Shown here piece by piece: positions 16,590 to 24,757 of a stretch of DNA of 64,000 bases. The stretch lies in contig NZ_CP136693.1 of assembly GCF_032922745.1 (NCBI RefSeq), positions 558,001 through 622,000 of the forward strand. The letters are read 5' to 3'. The notes below the pieces were generated by a model. The model had not been told where the DNA came from. It worked only from the letters and a program-made list of their open reading frames with translations, and searched no databases. This stretch comes from Marinobacter salarius (GTDB lineage: Bacteria; Pseudomonadota; Gammaproteobacteria; Pseudomonadales; Oleiphilaceae). Numbering within the stretch: position 1 is the first letter of the stretch; each line of letters starts with the position of its first letter. A program made the position numbers and the translations under genes.

Positions 16590-17066
16590 GGTATGTCTCC
16601 TGTTGTTTAAACGACATCACGATATGCGATGTTCTCTTGCAAGTCTAACAGCGTATTATACGAACCCGTTCGTATATCACCCATTCGTATAACTCCAATT
16701 TCAGCCGCGCTGTCCGATTTAATAAATCACTTTAAAATCAAAACCTAACCAGAACCTTCCACGGCTACCGCCGGAGTTATACGCCCTTGTTCGCCTCTAA
16801 GCTCCCCCCAAACATGGGCGTATAACTCCACAACACTATAGTCTGGTTCCAACAGTATCAGATACTTACAAGGGGTTCCCGCTCCTAACCTGGAGTTTTG
16901 CGAACCGGTTCGTATAACTCCAGCGTGCAATATCGGTTGTAGGTTTGGCCTTTTCGACATTCAGGGGCTCGCGGAAACGCTAAAACATCGGTGTACAACA
17001 AGCTCGCCCAACGATAATGCTAAACTGGCCGCAGATTTATACCACCTCCAAAAGCAGGGCAACGCA
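16590..17066. other. gene-free right border of the cassette array with palindromic repeats
   Basis: These 477 nt hold no convincing gene; the 71-residue frame at 16745-16960 is built from repeats. It contains an integron-like core GTTAGAC (minus, 16643-16649), the CGTATAACTCC repeat cluster described separately, and near the right end a possible cobS promoter (TGTACA at 16992, GATAAT at 17013; spacing of 15 is short). No attI-like integrase sites, no intI and no cobalamin riboswitch elements are seen. Confidence 0.6.
16657..16922. repeat. cluster of CGTATAACTCC palindromic repeats
   Basis: Four related units: TATACGAAC/GTTCGTATA palindrome at 16657-16676; TTCGTATAACTCCA at 16684-16697; a 57-nt unit with perfect 14-nt terminal inverted repeats GGAGTTATACGCCC (16773-16786) and GGGCGTATAACTCC (16816-16829); and a near-perfect 32-nt palindrome at 16891-16922 with CGAACCGGTTCG at its centre. 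Between 16686 and 16783 the units also frame an attC-like fold (GTATAACTCC ... AGCCG ... CGGCT ... GGAGTTATAC). Confidence 0.75.
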
Positions 17067-17837
17067 TTGAGCCAACTGAAACCTCTCGTTTCCAGGGAAT
17101 GGCAAGCTTTCTGGCTGGCCATCGGGTTCCTGACACGCATTCCGATGCTGGTGCGTATCGACTATTCCCCCCGCCTGATGAATCAGTGCAGTGTCTACTT
17201 CCCTCTGGTGGGGCTGGTGCTCGGCGTTATTTATGCGGGGCTGTACATGGCTGTTGTGCAGCTTTGGAGCCCGCTGGTCAGTCTAATCCTTATTCTGGGT
17301 TTTCACCTGTGGATTACCGGCGCGTTCCACGAGGATGGATTGGCCGACAGTATCGATGCGTTGGGCGGCGGGTATACCCTGGAGGCCAGGTTGCGGATCA
17401 TGAAGGACAGCCGCATCGGCACCTACGGTACGGTGGCGCTGGTGGTGGCGTTGGTGCTGAAACTTGCGCTGCTGGCTGAAGCCCAACCGGTGTGGCTGGC
17501 GCTGATCCTGGCCCCGATGGTGTCGCGTCTCGCGCCACTGATGATTATGGGCTTCCTGCCGTATGTGACCGACCCGGACAAGAGCAAGAGCAAGCCGGTA
17601 GCGGAAGATTTTTCGCGTTCACGACTGGCGATTGCCACCGTGTTCACTGCGATTGTCTCTCTGACCCTCATCCCGTTTGAGACCAGAGCCCTGCTGTGGC
17701 TCGTTATCGCCACGCTGGGTACGGCCATTGTCTGGGGCGGGTATCTGCGCCGGCAGCTGGGTGGTTATACCGGCGACACCCTCGGGGCCAGTGTGATGTT
17801 TGCGGAGCTGGTCCTACTGCTTGGGCTTGCGATGTAA
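17067..17837 (+). CDS. cobS: adenosylcobinamide-GDP ribazoletransferase (cobalamin synthase)
   Basis: A 256-residue inner-membrane enzyme that joins adenosylcobinamide-GDP with alpha-ribazole to complete the nucleotide loop of cobalamin. Hallmarks are FLTRIPM at the N-terminus and HEDGLADSIDALGGG with RLRIMKDSRIGTYG (from about residue 88), holding the metal-binding acidic residues; the rest is a set of hydrophobic helices. The start appears to be TTG 17067 (LSQLKPLVSREW), with a weak CAGGGC site. It is separated from the other cob genes by about 3.5 kb of repair and transport genes. Confidence 0.92.
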   Translation: MSQLKPLVSREWQAFWLAIGFLTRIPMLVRIDYSPRLMNQCSVYFPLVGLVLGVIYAGLYMAVVQLWSPLVSLILILGFHLWITGAFHEDGLADSIDALGGGYTLEARLRIMKDSRIGTYGTVALVVALVLKLALLAEAQPVWLALILAPMVSRLAPLMIMGFLPYVTDPDKSKSKPVAEDFSRSRLAIATVFTAIVSLTLIPFETRALLWLVIATLGTAIVWGGYLRRQLGGYTGDTLGASVMFAELVLLLGLAM

Positions 17838-17900
17838 AGGCTCAACGATCAGTTCCGAATTCGGCGAGTTTTTCCCGGTTTCGCTGGTACACTTTCTATC

Positions 17901-19415
17901 ATGGACACATTAACGGATGACCTTTGCTACCAGGCACTGAAAACCCGGGACGCCCGATTCGACGGTCACTTCTACACCGCCGTGTTGACCACCGGGATTT
18001 TCTGCCGTCCCATTTGCCCGGCGGTGACGCCCAAGCGGGGGAACGTGCGTTTTTACCCGTCTGCAGAAACGGCCATGGCCAACGGCTTTCGACCCTGTCT
18101 GCGGTGCCGGCCAGAAGCGACACCTGGTAGCCCGGCTGCTGCCGGGGTTCACACCACCGTGGCCCGGGCAGTGCGGCTGGTGGACGAAGGTGCTCTGGAT
18201 AACGGCTCCGTGGCGGACCTGGCCGAACGGCTGGGCATTACCGACCGCTACCTGCGCCAGCTCTACAAACGCCACACCGGAGCCACCCCACAACAACACG
18301 CCCAGGCCCGGCGCTTACTGCGGGCCCGGCAGTTGATTGTCGACAGCAACCTGAGTATGACGGAGATCGCGGATATTGCCGGTTTCAGCAGCCTGCGCCG
18401 CTTCAATCACACCCTGAAAGAAGCCTACGGCAACGCACCGACGGCATTCCGCAGAGGCCTCAAGCCATCACCCAAAGCCACACAGAACGGTGCAGACGAT
18501 CTTTTTCTGCCGGCACACGACGACCTGGTTCTGTTCTTGCGGGCCCGGCCACCGTTCGACAGTGAGCAGTTACTGACGTTCTTTCGGGCGCGGGCCATTC
18601 CAGGCCTGGAAGCGGTTGGCGAGCACCACTACGCGCGATCGCTCTGTATTGCTGGGCAACCAGGGCTGGTCATCTGCCGACCAAGCGACAATCCCCCGGG
18701 GGTGCAGGTTATCCTTCGTGGGCCGGCGCGGCAGTCTATTCTGGAGGTGAGTGCGCGGATACGCCGTTTACTCGATCTGGATGCGGACCTGCCCGGCATT
18801 GGCGAACACCTGGCGCGGGATCCGCTATTGGAACCACTGATCGCACAGCATCCCGGCCTGCGCGTTCCGGGCAGCTGGGACCGGTTTGAGCTAACTGTCC
18901 GGGCGATTCTGGGGCAGCAGATATCCCTCTCCGCGGCGCGAACCCTGGCTGGACGGCTGGTGGCTCGTTATGGCCAGGCCCTTCCCGACGATCTTGCCGG
19001 GGGCACGGGTATTACCCATAGATTCCCGGAACCGGCAGCACTCGTCGGCCAGCCGTTGAACAAACTGGGCATGCCCGGCAGCCGTGCAGACACCCTGGAA
19101 CGAATCACCGCCCGGTTTGCCGAACCCGGTTTTGCCAAGCTGGATGGCAACACCTTGCTGGCGCAGTTGGCACCCATGCGAGGCATCGGCCCCTGGACAC
19201 TCCACTACCTGGCCCTGCGAGGCCTGGGGGATCCAGACGCGTTTCCCGCCAGCGATCTGGGCATACTCAAGGCCTCGGCCCATCTGGGCGGCCCGCGGGA
19301 CGCCAAAGCCCTGACGCGCCACGCCGAATGCTGGCGGCCATGGCGGGCTTACGCAGCGCAGTACCTGTGGACATCACTGAACACCCATCCACCCCGGCAG
19401 GAGACAACATCATGA
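17901..19415 (+). CDS. Ada-type methyl sensor fused to AlkA-type 3-methyladenine DNA glycosylase
   Basis: A 504-residue fusion. Residues 1-75 are the Ada zinc domain with the four Cys ligands C35, C39, C66 and C69 (GIFCRPIC, RPCLRC); C35 is the expected methyl acceptor from DNA phosphotriesters. Residues 85-185 are an AraC-type helix-turn-helix pair (TEIADIAGFSSLRRFNHTLK). The remainder is AlkA N-domain plus HhH-GPD glycosylase, with the hairpin MRGIGPWTLHYLALRGLG and catalytic Asp in PASDLGI. It can thus both sense alkylation, activate genes and excise damaged bases. It overlaps the downstream ogt gene (ATGA), forming a compact adaptive response operon. Confidence 0.92.
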   Translation: MDTLTDDLCYQALKTRDARFDGHFYTAVLTTGIFCRPICPAVTPKRGNVRFYPSAETAMANGFRPCLRCRPEATPGSPAAAGVHTTVARAVRLVDEGALDNGSVADLAERLGITDRYLRQLYKRHTGATPQQHAQARRLLRARQLIVDSNLSMTEIADIAGFSSLRRFNHTLKEAYGNAPTAFRRGLKPSPKATQNGADDLFLPAHDDLVLFLRARPPFDSEQLLTFFRARAIPGLEAVGEHHYARSLCIAGQPGLVICRPSDNPPGVQVILRGPARQSILEVSARIRRLLDLDADLPGIGEHLARDPLLEPLIAQHPGLRVPGSWDRFELTVRAILGQQISLSAARTLAGRLVARYGQALPDDLAGGTGITHRFPEPAALVGQPLNKLGMPGSRADTLERITARFAEPGFAKLDGNTLLAQLAPMRGIGPWTLHYLALRGLGDPDAFPASDLGILKASAHLGGPRDAKALTRHAECWRPWRAYAAQYLWTSLNTHPPRQETTS

Positions 19416-19933
19416 CAACTCAAATTCATGTCAGCCGCTTTCCCAGTCCCGTTGGCCCCCTGAGCCTGGCCACGGTGGATGACCAACTGGTGCACCTGGA
19501 CTTCGACGACAACGAAGAGCGCATGCATATGCTGCAAAACCGCCGGTTCCGTCAGCCTGAGTGGCGCGAGCAACCGAACGCCGCCCCCGGGACCATTATT
19601 GAATGGCTGGACGCCTACTTCTCGGGGGTGATCAAGCCCCTGCCGTGGAAGGACATCCGCTTGACCGGCACCGAGTTCCAGCAGCAGGTCTGGCAGGGGC
19701 TGACCGGGATTCCAGCGGGTGAGCACCGCTCCTACAGCGCGCTGGCAAACACCCTGGGCAACCCGAAGGCGGTGCGTGCCGTGGCTCGTGCCAATGCCCT
19801 CAACCCCATTGCCATTCTGATTCCCTGTCACCGGGTGATCGGAGCCAATGGTACGTTGACGGGCTACGCCGGCGGCCTGGAACGCAAAGCGTGGTTGCTG
19901 GACCACGAAACACGGAACCTGAAGAGGGTTTAA
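19412..19933 (+). CDS. ogt: methylated-DNA-[protein]-cysteine S-methyltransferase
   Basis: A 173-residue suicide enzyme that removes methyl groups from O6-methylguanine in DNA. The active-site motif IPCHRVIG, the preceding VARANALNPIA and the DNA-binding helix region EHRSYSALANTLGNPKAVRA are all present. ATG 19412 follows CAGGAG and overlaps the stop of the Ada/AlkA gene by 4 nt, so the repair genes are co-translated; the frame opens further upstream at 19328 but that region encodes the end of AlkA. Confidence 0.93.
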   Translation: MTTQIHVSRFPSPVGPLSLATVDDQLVHLDFDDNEERMHMLQNRRFRQPEWREQPNAAPGTIIEWLDAYFSGVIKPLPWKDIRLTGTEFQQQVWQGLTGIPAGEHRSYSALANTLGNPKAVRAVARANALNPIAILIPCHRVIGANGTLTGYAGGLERKAWLLDHETRNLKRV

Positions 19934-20017
19934 CCCCACGGGGCTGTGCATTTGTGGTGATAATGGCGACAATCACTGCACGGATTTACCTTGCAAGGAT
20001 CAGGAGCCCAGCCCCAC

Positions 20018-21331
20018 ATGTCATCGCAATCGCCTGTCGCCCCCCCACAGGGAAAGCCGGAAGACAAACGCGCGCTCTGGTCCTGGGCGCTCTACGACTG
20101 GGCCAACAGCGCCTTTTTCACCATCATTCTGACCTTTGTCTTCGCCCAGTACTTCAGCGTGTCGGTGGTGCAGGACGAGGTAAAGGGCACGGCAGCCTGG
20201 GGCAACATCGTTGGCATTGCCGGCGTGTTCATCGCAATTCTGGCGCCGATATTGGGGGCCATCGCAGATCAGTCCGGCCGTCGTAAACCCTGGTTTATCA
20301 GCTTCACCCTGCTTTGCGTGGTCTCGTGCGCCATGTTGTGGACGGTCACGCCGGAACAGAATCAGTTCTGGAACGCAGCACTGTGGGTCGGCCTGGGTAC
20401 ACTCGGCGCCGAGTTTGCGTTCATTTTCTACAACTCCATGCTGCCGGATCTCGCAAGCCCGGCGCGAACCGGGCGCTGGTCAGGCTGGGCCTGGGGGCTG
20501 GGTTACACTGGCGGCGTGCTGAGCCTTATCGTGGCGCTGTATGGCTTTATCGAAGCCGATGCCAACCTGTTCGATCTCAATCGGGACAACGCCGAGCACG
20601 TGCGTGCCACTTTTGTGCTGGTAGCGGTGTGGTATCTGGTATTTGCTCTGCCAGCCTTTATCTTTGTTCCCGACCGCCCATCCACCGGCCTGGGACTTGC
20701 CGCCGCCACCCGCGCCGGGTTCCGGCAACTGAAGGAATCCATCGCCAATGTTCGCCAGTACAAGGACATTGTGCGCTTCCTGATCGCCCGCATGCTCTAC
20801 ACCGATGGCCTGGCCACTATCTTCACCTTCGGCGGGGTGTACGCGGCGGGGACCTTCAATATGGGGTCCACGGAAGTACTGCAATTCGCCATCGCGTTGA
20901 ACGTCACCGCCGGCCTGGGCGCTCTGGGCTTCGCCTGGGTGGATGATGCCCTGGGCGGTCGCAACACCATCCTGCTGTCACTGGTGGGGTTGGGCTGCAG
21001 TGCCCTGGCCATTCTGGTGGTGGACGGCGCCACCGCGTTCTGGGTATGGGGCATGATCCTCGGCATCTTCGTGGGGCCATTGCAGTCCGCCAGCCGCTCC
21101 CACTTGGCCCGCATTGCGCCGCCGCACCTGCAAACGCAGATGTTCGGCCTGTTCGCGTTCTCTGGCAAAGCCACCGCGTTTGCCGGCCCGCTGTTGGTGG
21201 GCTGGGTCACGGCCGTCACTGACAGCCAGCGCTGGGGCATGAGCACCATCCTGGTGTTCCTGGTGATTGGCTTCCTGCTGATGTTGACCATACCGGCCAG
21301 CGAAACACGGGAATCGGAAGCGGCAGGCTGA
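20018..21331 (+). CDS. MFS transporter, UMF1 (Atg22-like) family
   Basis: A 437-residue transporter with about 12 transmembrane helices. The opening YDWANSAFFTIILTFVFAQY is the signature of the UMF1 family, related to yeast vacuolar Atg22; substrates in bacteria are unknown, with amino-acid-like efflux suggested for eukaryotic relatives. ATG 20018 follows CAGGAG at a long spacing; a TTG at 19991 is an alternative start. It is convergent with cobD, with stops 6 nt apart, and has no evident tie to the cobalamin genes. Confidence 0.87.
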   Translation: MSSQSPVAPPQGKPEDKRALWSWALYDWANSAFFTIILTFVFAQYFSVSVVQDEVKGTAAWGNIVGIAGVFIAILAPILGAIADQSGRRKPWFISFTLLCVVSCAMLWTVTPEQNQFWNAALWVGLGTLGAEFAFIFYNSMLPDLASPARTGRWSGWAWGLGYTGGVLSLIVALYGFIEADANLFDLNRDNAEHVRATFVLVAVWYLVFALPAFIFVPDRPSTGLGLAAATRAGFRQLKESIANVRQYKDIVRFLIARMLYTDGLATIFTFGGVYAAGTFNMGSTEVLQFAIALNVTAGLGALGFAWVDDALGGRNTILLSLVGLGCSALAILVVDGATAFWVWGMILGIFVGPLQSASRSHLARIAPPHLQTQMFGLFAFSGKATAFAGPLLVGWVTAVTDSQRWGMSTILVFLVIGFLLMLTIPASETRESEAAG

Positions 21332-21336
21332 CACCT

Positions 21337-22290
21337 TCAAGGCGCGGCGCTGGTTATCCATCCGAGAATGGCGACCACTGCCAACAGTCCGAGCCACAAC
21401 CACACGCCGCGATGTACAAGTTGGATAGCCGCATCAATGGTCTCGGCCGATGCCGGTTCACCTTCACCGAGCACGGGCCGTTGCTTGATGCCTGAGGCGT
21501 AAGGCGCAGGGCCGCCGAGCACAACCCCCAAAGCCCCAGCCCCAGCAGCCATGACCGGGCCGGCGTTCGGGCTGTCCCAGGCCGGCGCCTGTGCCCGCCA
21601 GCAACGAAAGCCGCCACGGACATCGCCAAGCAGGCTGTAGGTCAGCGCCGTGAGGCGAGCGGGTACCCAGTTCAATACGTCGTCCAGCCTCGCCGCAGCG
21701 CGGCCAAAATACTGGTAGCGATCAATTCGATACCCCCACATGGCGTCCAGGGTGTTCACCAGCCGGTGAAGCAATATGCCCGGAACGCCGGCTACGAAAA
21801 ACCAGAACAGGCTGGCAAAAACCGCATCCGCCCCATTCTCCAGCATGGACTCGGTCGCGGCTGTTGCTACGCCACTGTCATCAAGCGCCGCTGCATCACG
21901 ACTGACGATACGACCGACCTGTGCCCGGGCATTCTCAAGGTCGCCCCCATGCAACGCGTCAGACACTGCCCGACCGTGCTCCGTCAGGCCACGAATGGAC
22001 AGGGCGAAATACAGCACCACAGCCTGAACCAGCAAGTATTCCCAGTTCCCCAACCACCAGCGCAACCACTCGGCTGCCGCCAGTACGGGTATCACAGCGA
22101 TTAACAGGGCCAGAAACCCGAGAACCATCGATCCCGCCATTCGCTCAGGTAGCCGATTCAATCTCTGCTCAAGGAAGGCGGCGACATGCCCAAAACCAAC
22201 GAGCGGGTGCCACCGACGCGGCTCACCCAGCCAGCGATCCAATACAACGGCGATAAAACAAGCTGTCACGGCGAGAATGAAGGCGTTCAA
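21337..22290 (-). CDS. cobD: adenosylcobinamide-phosphate synthase
   Basis: A 317-residue membrane enzyme (CobD/CbiB) that attaches the aminopropanol arm to adenosylcobyric acid. Hallmarks include LDRWLGEPRRWHPLVGFGHV near the N-terminus, TAATESMLENGADAVFASLF and the LVNTLDAMWGYRIDRYQYFG region. Several hydrophobic helices place it in the inner membrane. Divergent from cobT across 140 nt, where both promoters must lie; no riboswitch is recognisable there. Confidence 0.92.
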   Translation of the reverse strand: MNAFILAVTACFIAVVLDRWLGEPRRWHPLVGFGHVAAFLEQRLNRLPERMAGSMVLGFLALLIAVIPVLAAAEWLRWWLGNWEYLLVQAVVLYFALSIRGLTEHGRAVSDALHGGDLENARAQVGRIVSRDAAALDDSGVATAATESMLENGADAVFASLFWFFVAGVPGILLHRLVNTLDAMWGYRIDRYQYFGRAAARLDDVLNWVPARLTALTYSLLGDVRGGFRCWRAQAPAWDSPNAGPVMAAGAGALGVVLGGPAPYASGIKQRPVLGEGEPASAETIDAAIQLVHRGVWLWLGLLAVVAILGWITSAAP

Positions 22291-22363
22291 ATCAGCAATG
22301 TCTCTTCGAGCGGGCGGTGGGTTGTCGTGATCGAAAGGAAGTCTAACCGAGTGGCTGCTATCC

Positions 22364-22390
22364 TTGACACTTTTTCAGGCCGGGTAGACC
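22364..22390 (+). promoter_or_regulatory. possible sigma-70 promoter of cobT-cobC
   Basis: TTGACA at 22364-22369 and TAGACC at 22385-22390 are separated by 15 nt (a GACCAT two bases on gives 17). The -35 is perfect, the -10 weak. About 40 nt separate it from the cobT start. Confidence 0.35.
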
Positions 22391-22430
22391 ATCTTCGGCT
22401 CCCGACACTTTGCCACCTCAGGATCCAACC

Positions 22431-23489
22431 ATGCCGCTGCCTTCCTGCTGGACACAGCCGTTGCCACCCTCCGACACCCATTTTTCTGAGCGGGCACGGC
22501 AACGCCAGCACGTGCTCACCAAGCCCCGGGGGTCTCTGGGGCAGCTGGAAGACGTAGCGATGACACTGGCGGGCCTTCAGCGCACGCAACATCCGCAGGT
22601 CGACCCTGTCCGAATCGCTGTTTTCGCGGCGGATCACGGCGTCTGTGCGGAGGGCGTATCCGCGTACCCCCAGGAAGTCACCGCCCAGATGATTGCGAAC
22701 TTTGCCAGCGGGGGTGCGGCTATCAGCGTGTTGGCTCGGGAACTGGGAGCCTCGCTGGAAGTGGTAAATCTCGGAACCGTCGGCGACGTTCCGCCGTTGA
22801 CCGATGTACGTGATGAGCAGATCGCAGCGGGCACCGCCAATCTGGCCACAACCGACGCGATGACGCCGGGCCAGTTTGAACAGGCGCTGGCCAGTGGTGA
22901 CAGGGCCGCCGCCCGCGCCGCGGATGACGGATGCCGACTGTTTATGGGTGGCGATATGGGTATCGGCAATACCACCAGTGCCACCGCCGTGGCCTGCGCG
23001 TTGCTGGAACAAAGCCCGGAAAACCTCGCCGGGCCGGGCACGGGACTGGACGCAGCCGGCGTGTCTCGAAAGTGTGAGGTCATCGCCCGGGCGTTGGCCA
23101 GGCACGGCAACAACCGCGACCCCCTGGCGGTGCTGACCTCCCTCGGCGGGTTCGAGATTGCTGCGCTGGCAGGCGCCATTCTGGGCAGCGCGGCGCGCGG
23201 CATTCCCGTACTGGTGGATGGATTTATTGTTTCCGTTGCCGCCCTGGTGGCCGTTCGTCAACAACCACAACTCCGGCACTGGCTTGTGTTCGCCCATCGT
23301 TCGGCGGAGCCGGGGCACCAGGCGGTGCTAGACGCACTGGATGCCAAGCCATTGCTTGATCTGGGCATGCGCCTGGGTGAAGGCACAGGCGCTGCGGTGG
23401 CGGTTCCGTTGCTGCGCAGCGCCTGTGCCCTGCACAACCAGATGGCCAGCTTCGCTGACGCCGGCGTGACCGACAAGGACGAGGGCTGA
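22431..23489 (+). CDS. cobT: nicotinate-nucleotide--dimethylbenzimidazole phosphoribosyltransferase
   Basis: A 352-residue enzyme that makes alpha-ribazole phosphate from nicotinate mononucleotide and dimethylbenzimidazole. Family motifs: PRGSLGQLEDVA, FAADHGVCAEGVSAYPQEVT, GGDMGIGNTTSATAVACALL and the C-terminal RLGEGTGAAVAVPLL, whose Glu is the catalytic base. ATG 22431 follows AGGA. The histidine-phosphatase gene follows after 7 nt, giving the two steps to alpha-ribazole in one transcript. Confidence 0.94.
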   Translation: MPLPSCWTQPLPPSDTHFSERARQRQHVLTKPRGSLGQLEDVAMTLAGLQRTQHPQVDPVRIAVFAADHGVCAEGVSAYPQEVTAQMIANFASGGAAISVLARELGASLEVVNLGTVGDVPPLTDVRDEQIAAGTANLATTDAMTPGQFEQALASGDRAAARAADDGCRLFMGGDMGIGNTTSATAVACALLEQSPENLAGPGTGLDAAGVSRKCEVIARALARHGNNRDPLAVLTSLGGFEIAALAGAILGSAARGIPVLVDGFIVSVAALVAVRQQPQLRHWLVFAHRSAEPGHQAVLDALDAKPLLDLGMRLGEGTGAAVAVPLLRSACALHNQMASFADAGVTDKDEG

Positions 23490-23496
23490 AGCGGGG

Positions 23497-24111
23497 ATGA
23501 CCAATAACCAGAACACCACTGCGTTTTTCGACCTGATCCGTCATGGTGAACCTGCCGGCGGGCCCATGTTCCGGGGCAGCAAGGATGATCCACTGAGCGA
23601 CACCGGCTGGCAGCAAATGAACGCGGCTATCAGGGACGATGACCAGTGGGATGTGATCATCACCTCCCCACTGCTGCGCTGCCGCCTCTTCGCAGAACAG
23701 TTGGCGGAGCAACGTCAGATTCCGTTGCACCAGGAGCCACGGCTGAGGGAGATTGCTTTCGGTGACTGGGAGGGCAGAACCTCCGAGAACATCATGGCCG
23801 ATACGCCCGAGGCGCTGACCCGCTTCTGGAGCGACCCGGTTCGTTATCCTCCGCCCGGTGGTGAGGCTATCACCGAATTCCGGCAAAGGGTCAGCAGTGC
23901 CTGGCAGGATTGGCAAACCCAAGCGGCAGGAAAGCGGGTACTCGTGGTGTGCCATGGCGGTGTGATTCGCATGCTCCTGGCGGAGGTAATGGGTATCCCC
24001 ACTGAACGCTCTTTTTCAGCGTTAACGGTCCCCTACGCCTGTCGCAGTCGTATCCGCGTGGACATCTCGGAACATGGCCTGCTCAGTTGCCTGCAAACGC
24101 ACGGCGCATAA
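23497..24111 (+). CDS. cobC: alpha-ribazole phosphatase-like histidine phosphatase
   Basis: A 204-residue histidine phosphatase with the catalytic LIRHGEP near the N-terminus, a second Arg in TSPLLRCRLFAEQL, Glu in REIAFGDWEG and the second His in VCHGGVIRMLL. Members beside cobT remove phosphate from alpha-ribazole 5'-phosphate; the assignment to CobC rests on this position, since the fold alone does not fix the substrate. It converges on cobU with stops touching. Confidence 0.85.
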   Translation: MTNNQNTTAFFDLIRHGEPAGGPMFRGSKDDPLSDTGWQQMNAAIRDDDQWDVIITSPLLRCRLFAEQLAEQRQIPLHQEPRLREIAFGDWEGRTSENIMADTPEALTRFWSDPVRYPPPGGEAITEFRQRVSSAWQDWQTQAAGKRVLVVCHGGVIRMLLAEVMGIPTERSFSALTVPYACRSRIRVDISEHGLLSCLQTHGA

Positions 24112-24636
24112 TCAGCCTTTCAACGTTTGCGGCAGCCCCGCCACGCTCATCAGCACCTGCTCGCAACAGGTGGCAAGATCCTGGTTGAGCCAACCCAGTT
24201 CATCGCAGAAACGGCGGGTGAGCGGGTCCATGCCGATGGTACCCAGGCCCACTTCATTACTGACAATCACGATTTGGCCCGGGTAGTTCTCCAGCGCCCG
24301 CAGGAAGGCGGTACGCTCACGGGCAAATTCCTCGTCGCCGGCAAACAACAGGTTGCTCACCCACAGGCTCATGCAATCCACCAGCAACAAGGGTGGCTGT
24401 GGTTCCCTGGCGTAACCATCCAGCAGGGAGGCCAGCTTCAAGGGCTCTTCTGCCAACCCCCATTCCGGCGGCCGATTCTGCCGGTGGCGGGCCACCCGCC
24501 GGGTCATTTCTTCATCGTCGGCAGTCGCCGTTGCAACATAAACCACCGGTGAACCGGCCTCACAGGCAATACGCTCCGCCAGCGCGGTTTTGCCGGATCG
24601 AATGCCCCCAAGAACCAGTGTATGAGTACCAGACAA
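24112..24636 (-). CDS. cobU: adenosylcobinamide kinase / adenosylcobinamide-phosphate guanylyltransferase
   Basis: A bifunctional enzyme that phosphorylates adenosylcobinamide and transfers GMP to it. It has a P-loop LGGIRSGKTALAE at the N-terminus, the VYVATATADDEEM segment, the RHRQNRPPEW region with the His that carries GMP, and VIVSNEVGLGTIGMDPLTRR. TTG 24636 is preferred: AGAGGA lies 6 nt upstream and the product (174 residues) has family length. The frame extends to a GTG at 24702 without a ribosome site. With cobS, cobD, cobT and cobC it completes the late cobalamin pathway. Confidence 0.88.
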   Translation of the reverse strand: MSGTHTLVLGGIRSGKTALAERIACEAGSPVVYVATATADDEEMTRRVARHRQNRPPEWGLAEEPLKLASLLDGYAREPQPPLLLVDCMSLWVSNLLFAGDEEFARERTAFLRALENYPGQIVIVSNEVGLGTIGMDPLTRRFCDELGWLNQDLATCCEQVLMSVAGLPQTLKG

Positions 24637-24757
24637 AACCCATCCTCTCGTGTGTAAACCAACGCTATCTTGCCCAACATCATGGCCGTAAAACAGCGCC
24701 ACTGCTATATTGCGTGATAAATTCTATAGGCCTAACCGGTGCGAAAAGGAACGAGCA

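Larger units (their letters stand above)
13044..16649 (-). mobile_element. integron cassette array without integrase (CALIN-like)
   Basis: About 3.6 kb of small minus-strand genes, each followed by an imperfect palindrome ending in TAAC- and GTTA-type core sites, the organisation of integron gene cassettes. Four sites are good attC candidates (16172-16283, 15758-15842, 15367-15427, 14332-14409), one is fair (13840-13904) and two are weak (15061-15107, 13421-13462). A further core site GTTAGAC lies at 16643-16649 just ahead of the first cassette gene. The plus-strand gene to the right, where a divergent intI would be expected, is cobS; no tyrosine recombinase is present in the window. Base composition of several cassettes is visibly more AT-rich than the flanks. 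Confidence 0.82.

Noticed and set aside
16657..16676. TATACGAAC/GTTCGTATA palindrome resembling loxP arms
   Set aside because: Order and spacer do not match loxP, and no recombinase is near; it belongs to the local repeat family.
16745..16960. 71-residue minus-strand frame at the array edge
   Set aside because: It is made of the CGTATAACTCC repeats, has no ribosome site or family resemblance, and is best explained as chance.
22291..22430. Possible cobalamin riboswitch in the cobD-cobT gap
   Set aside because: No B12-box-like segment or suitable fold is seen in only 140 nt.
22287..23318. 343-residue minus-strand frame opposite cobT
   Set aside because: Overlaps a well-supported cobT gene and has no recognisable motifs.
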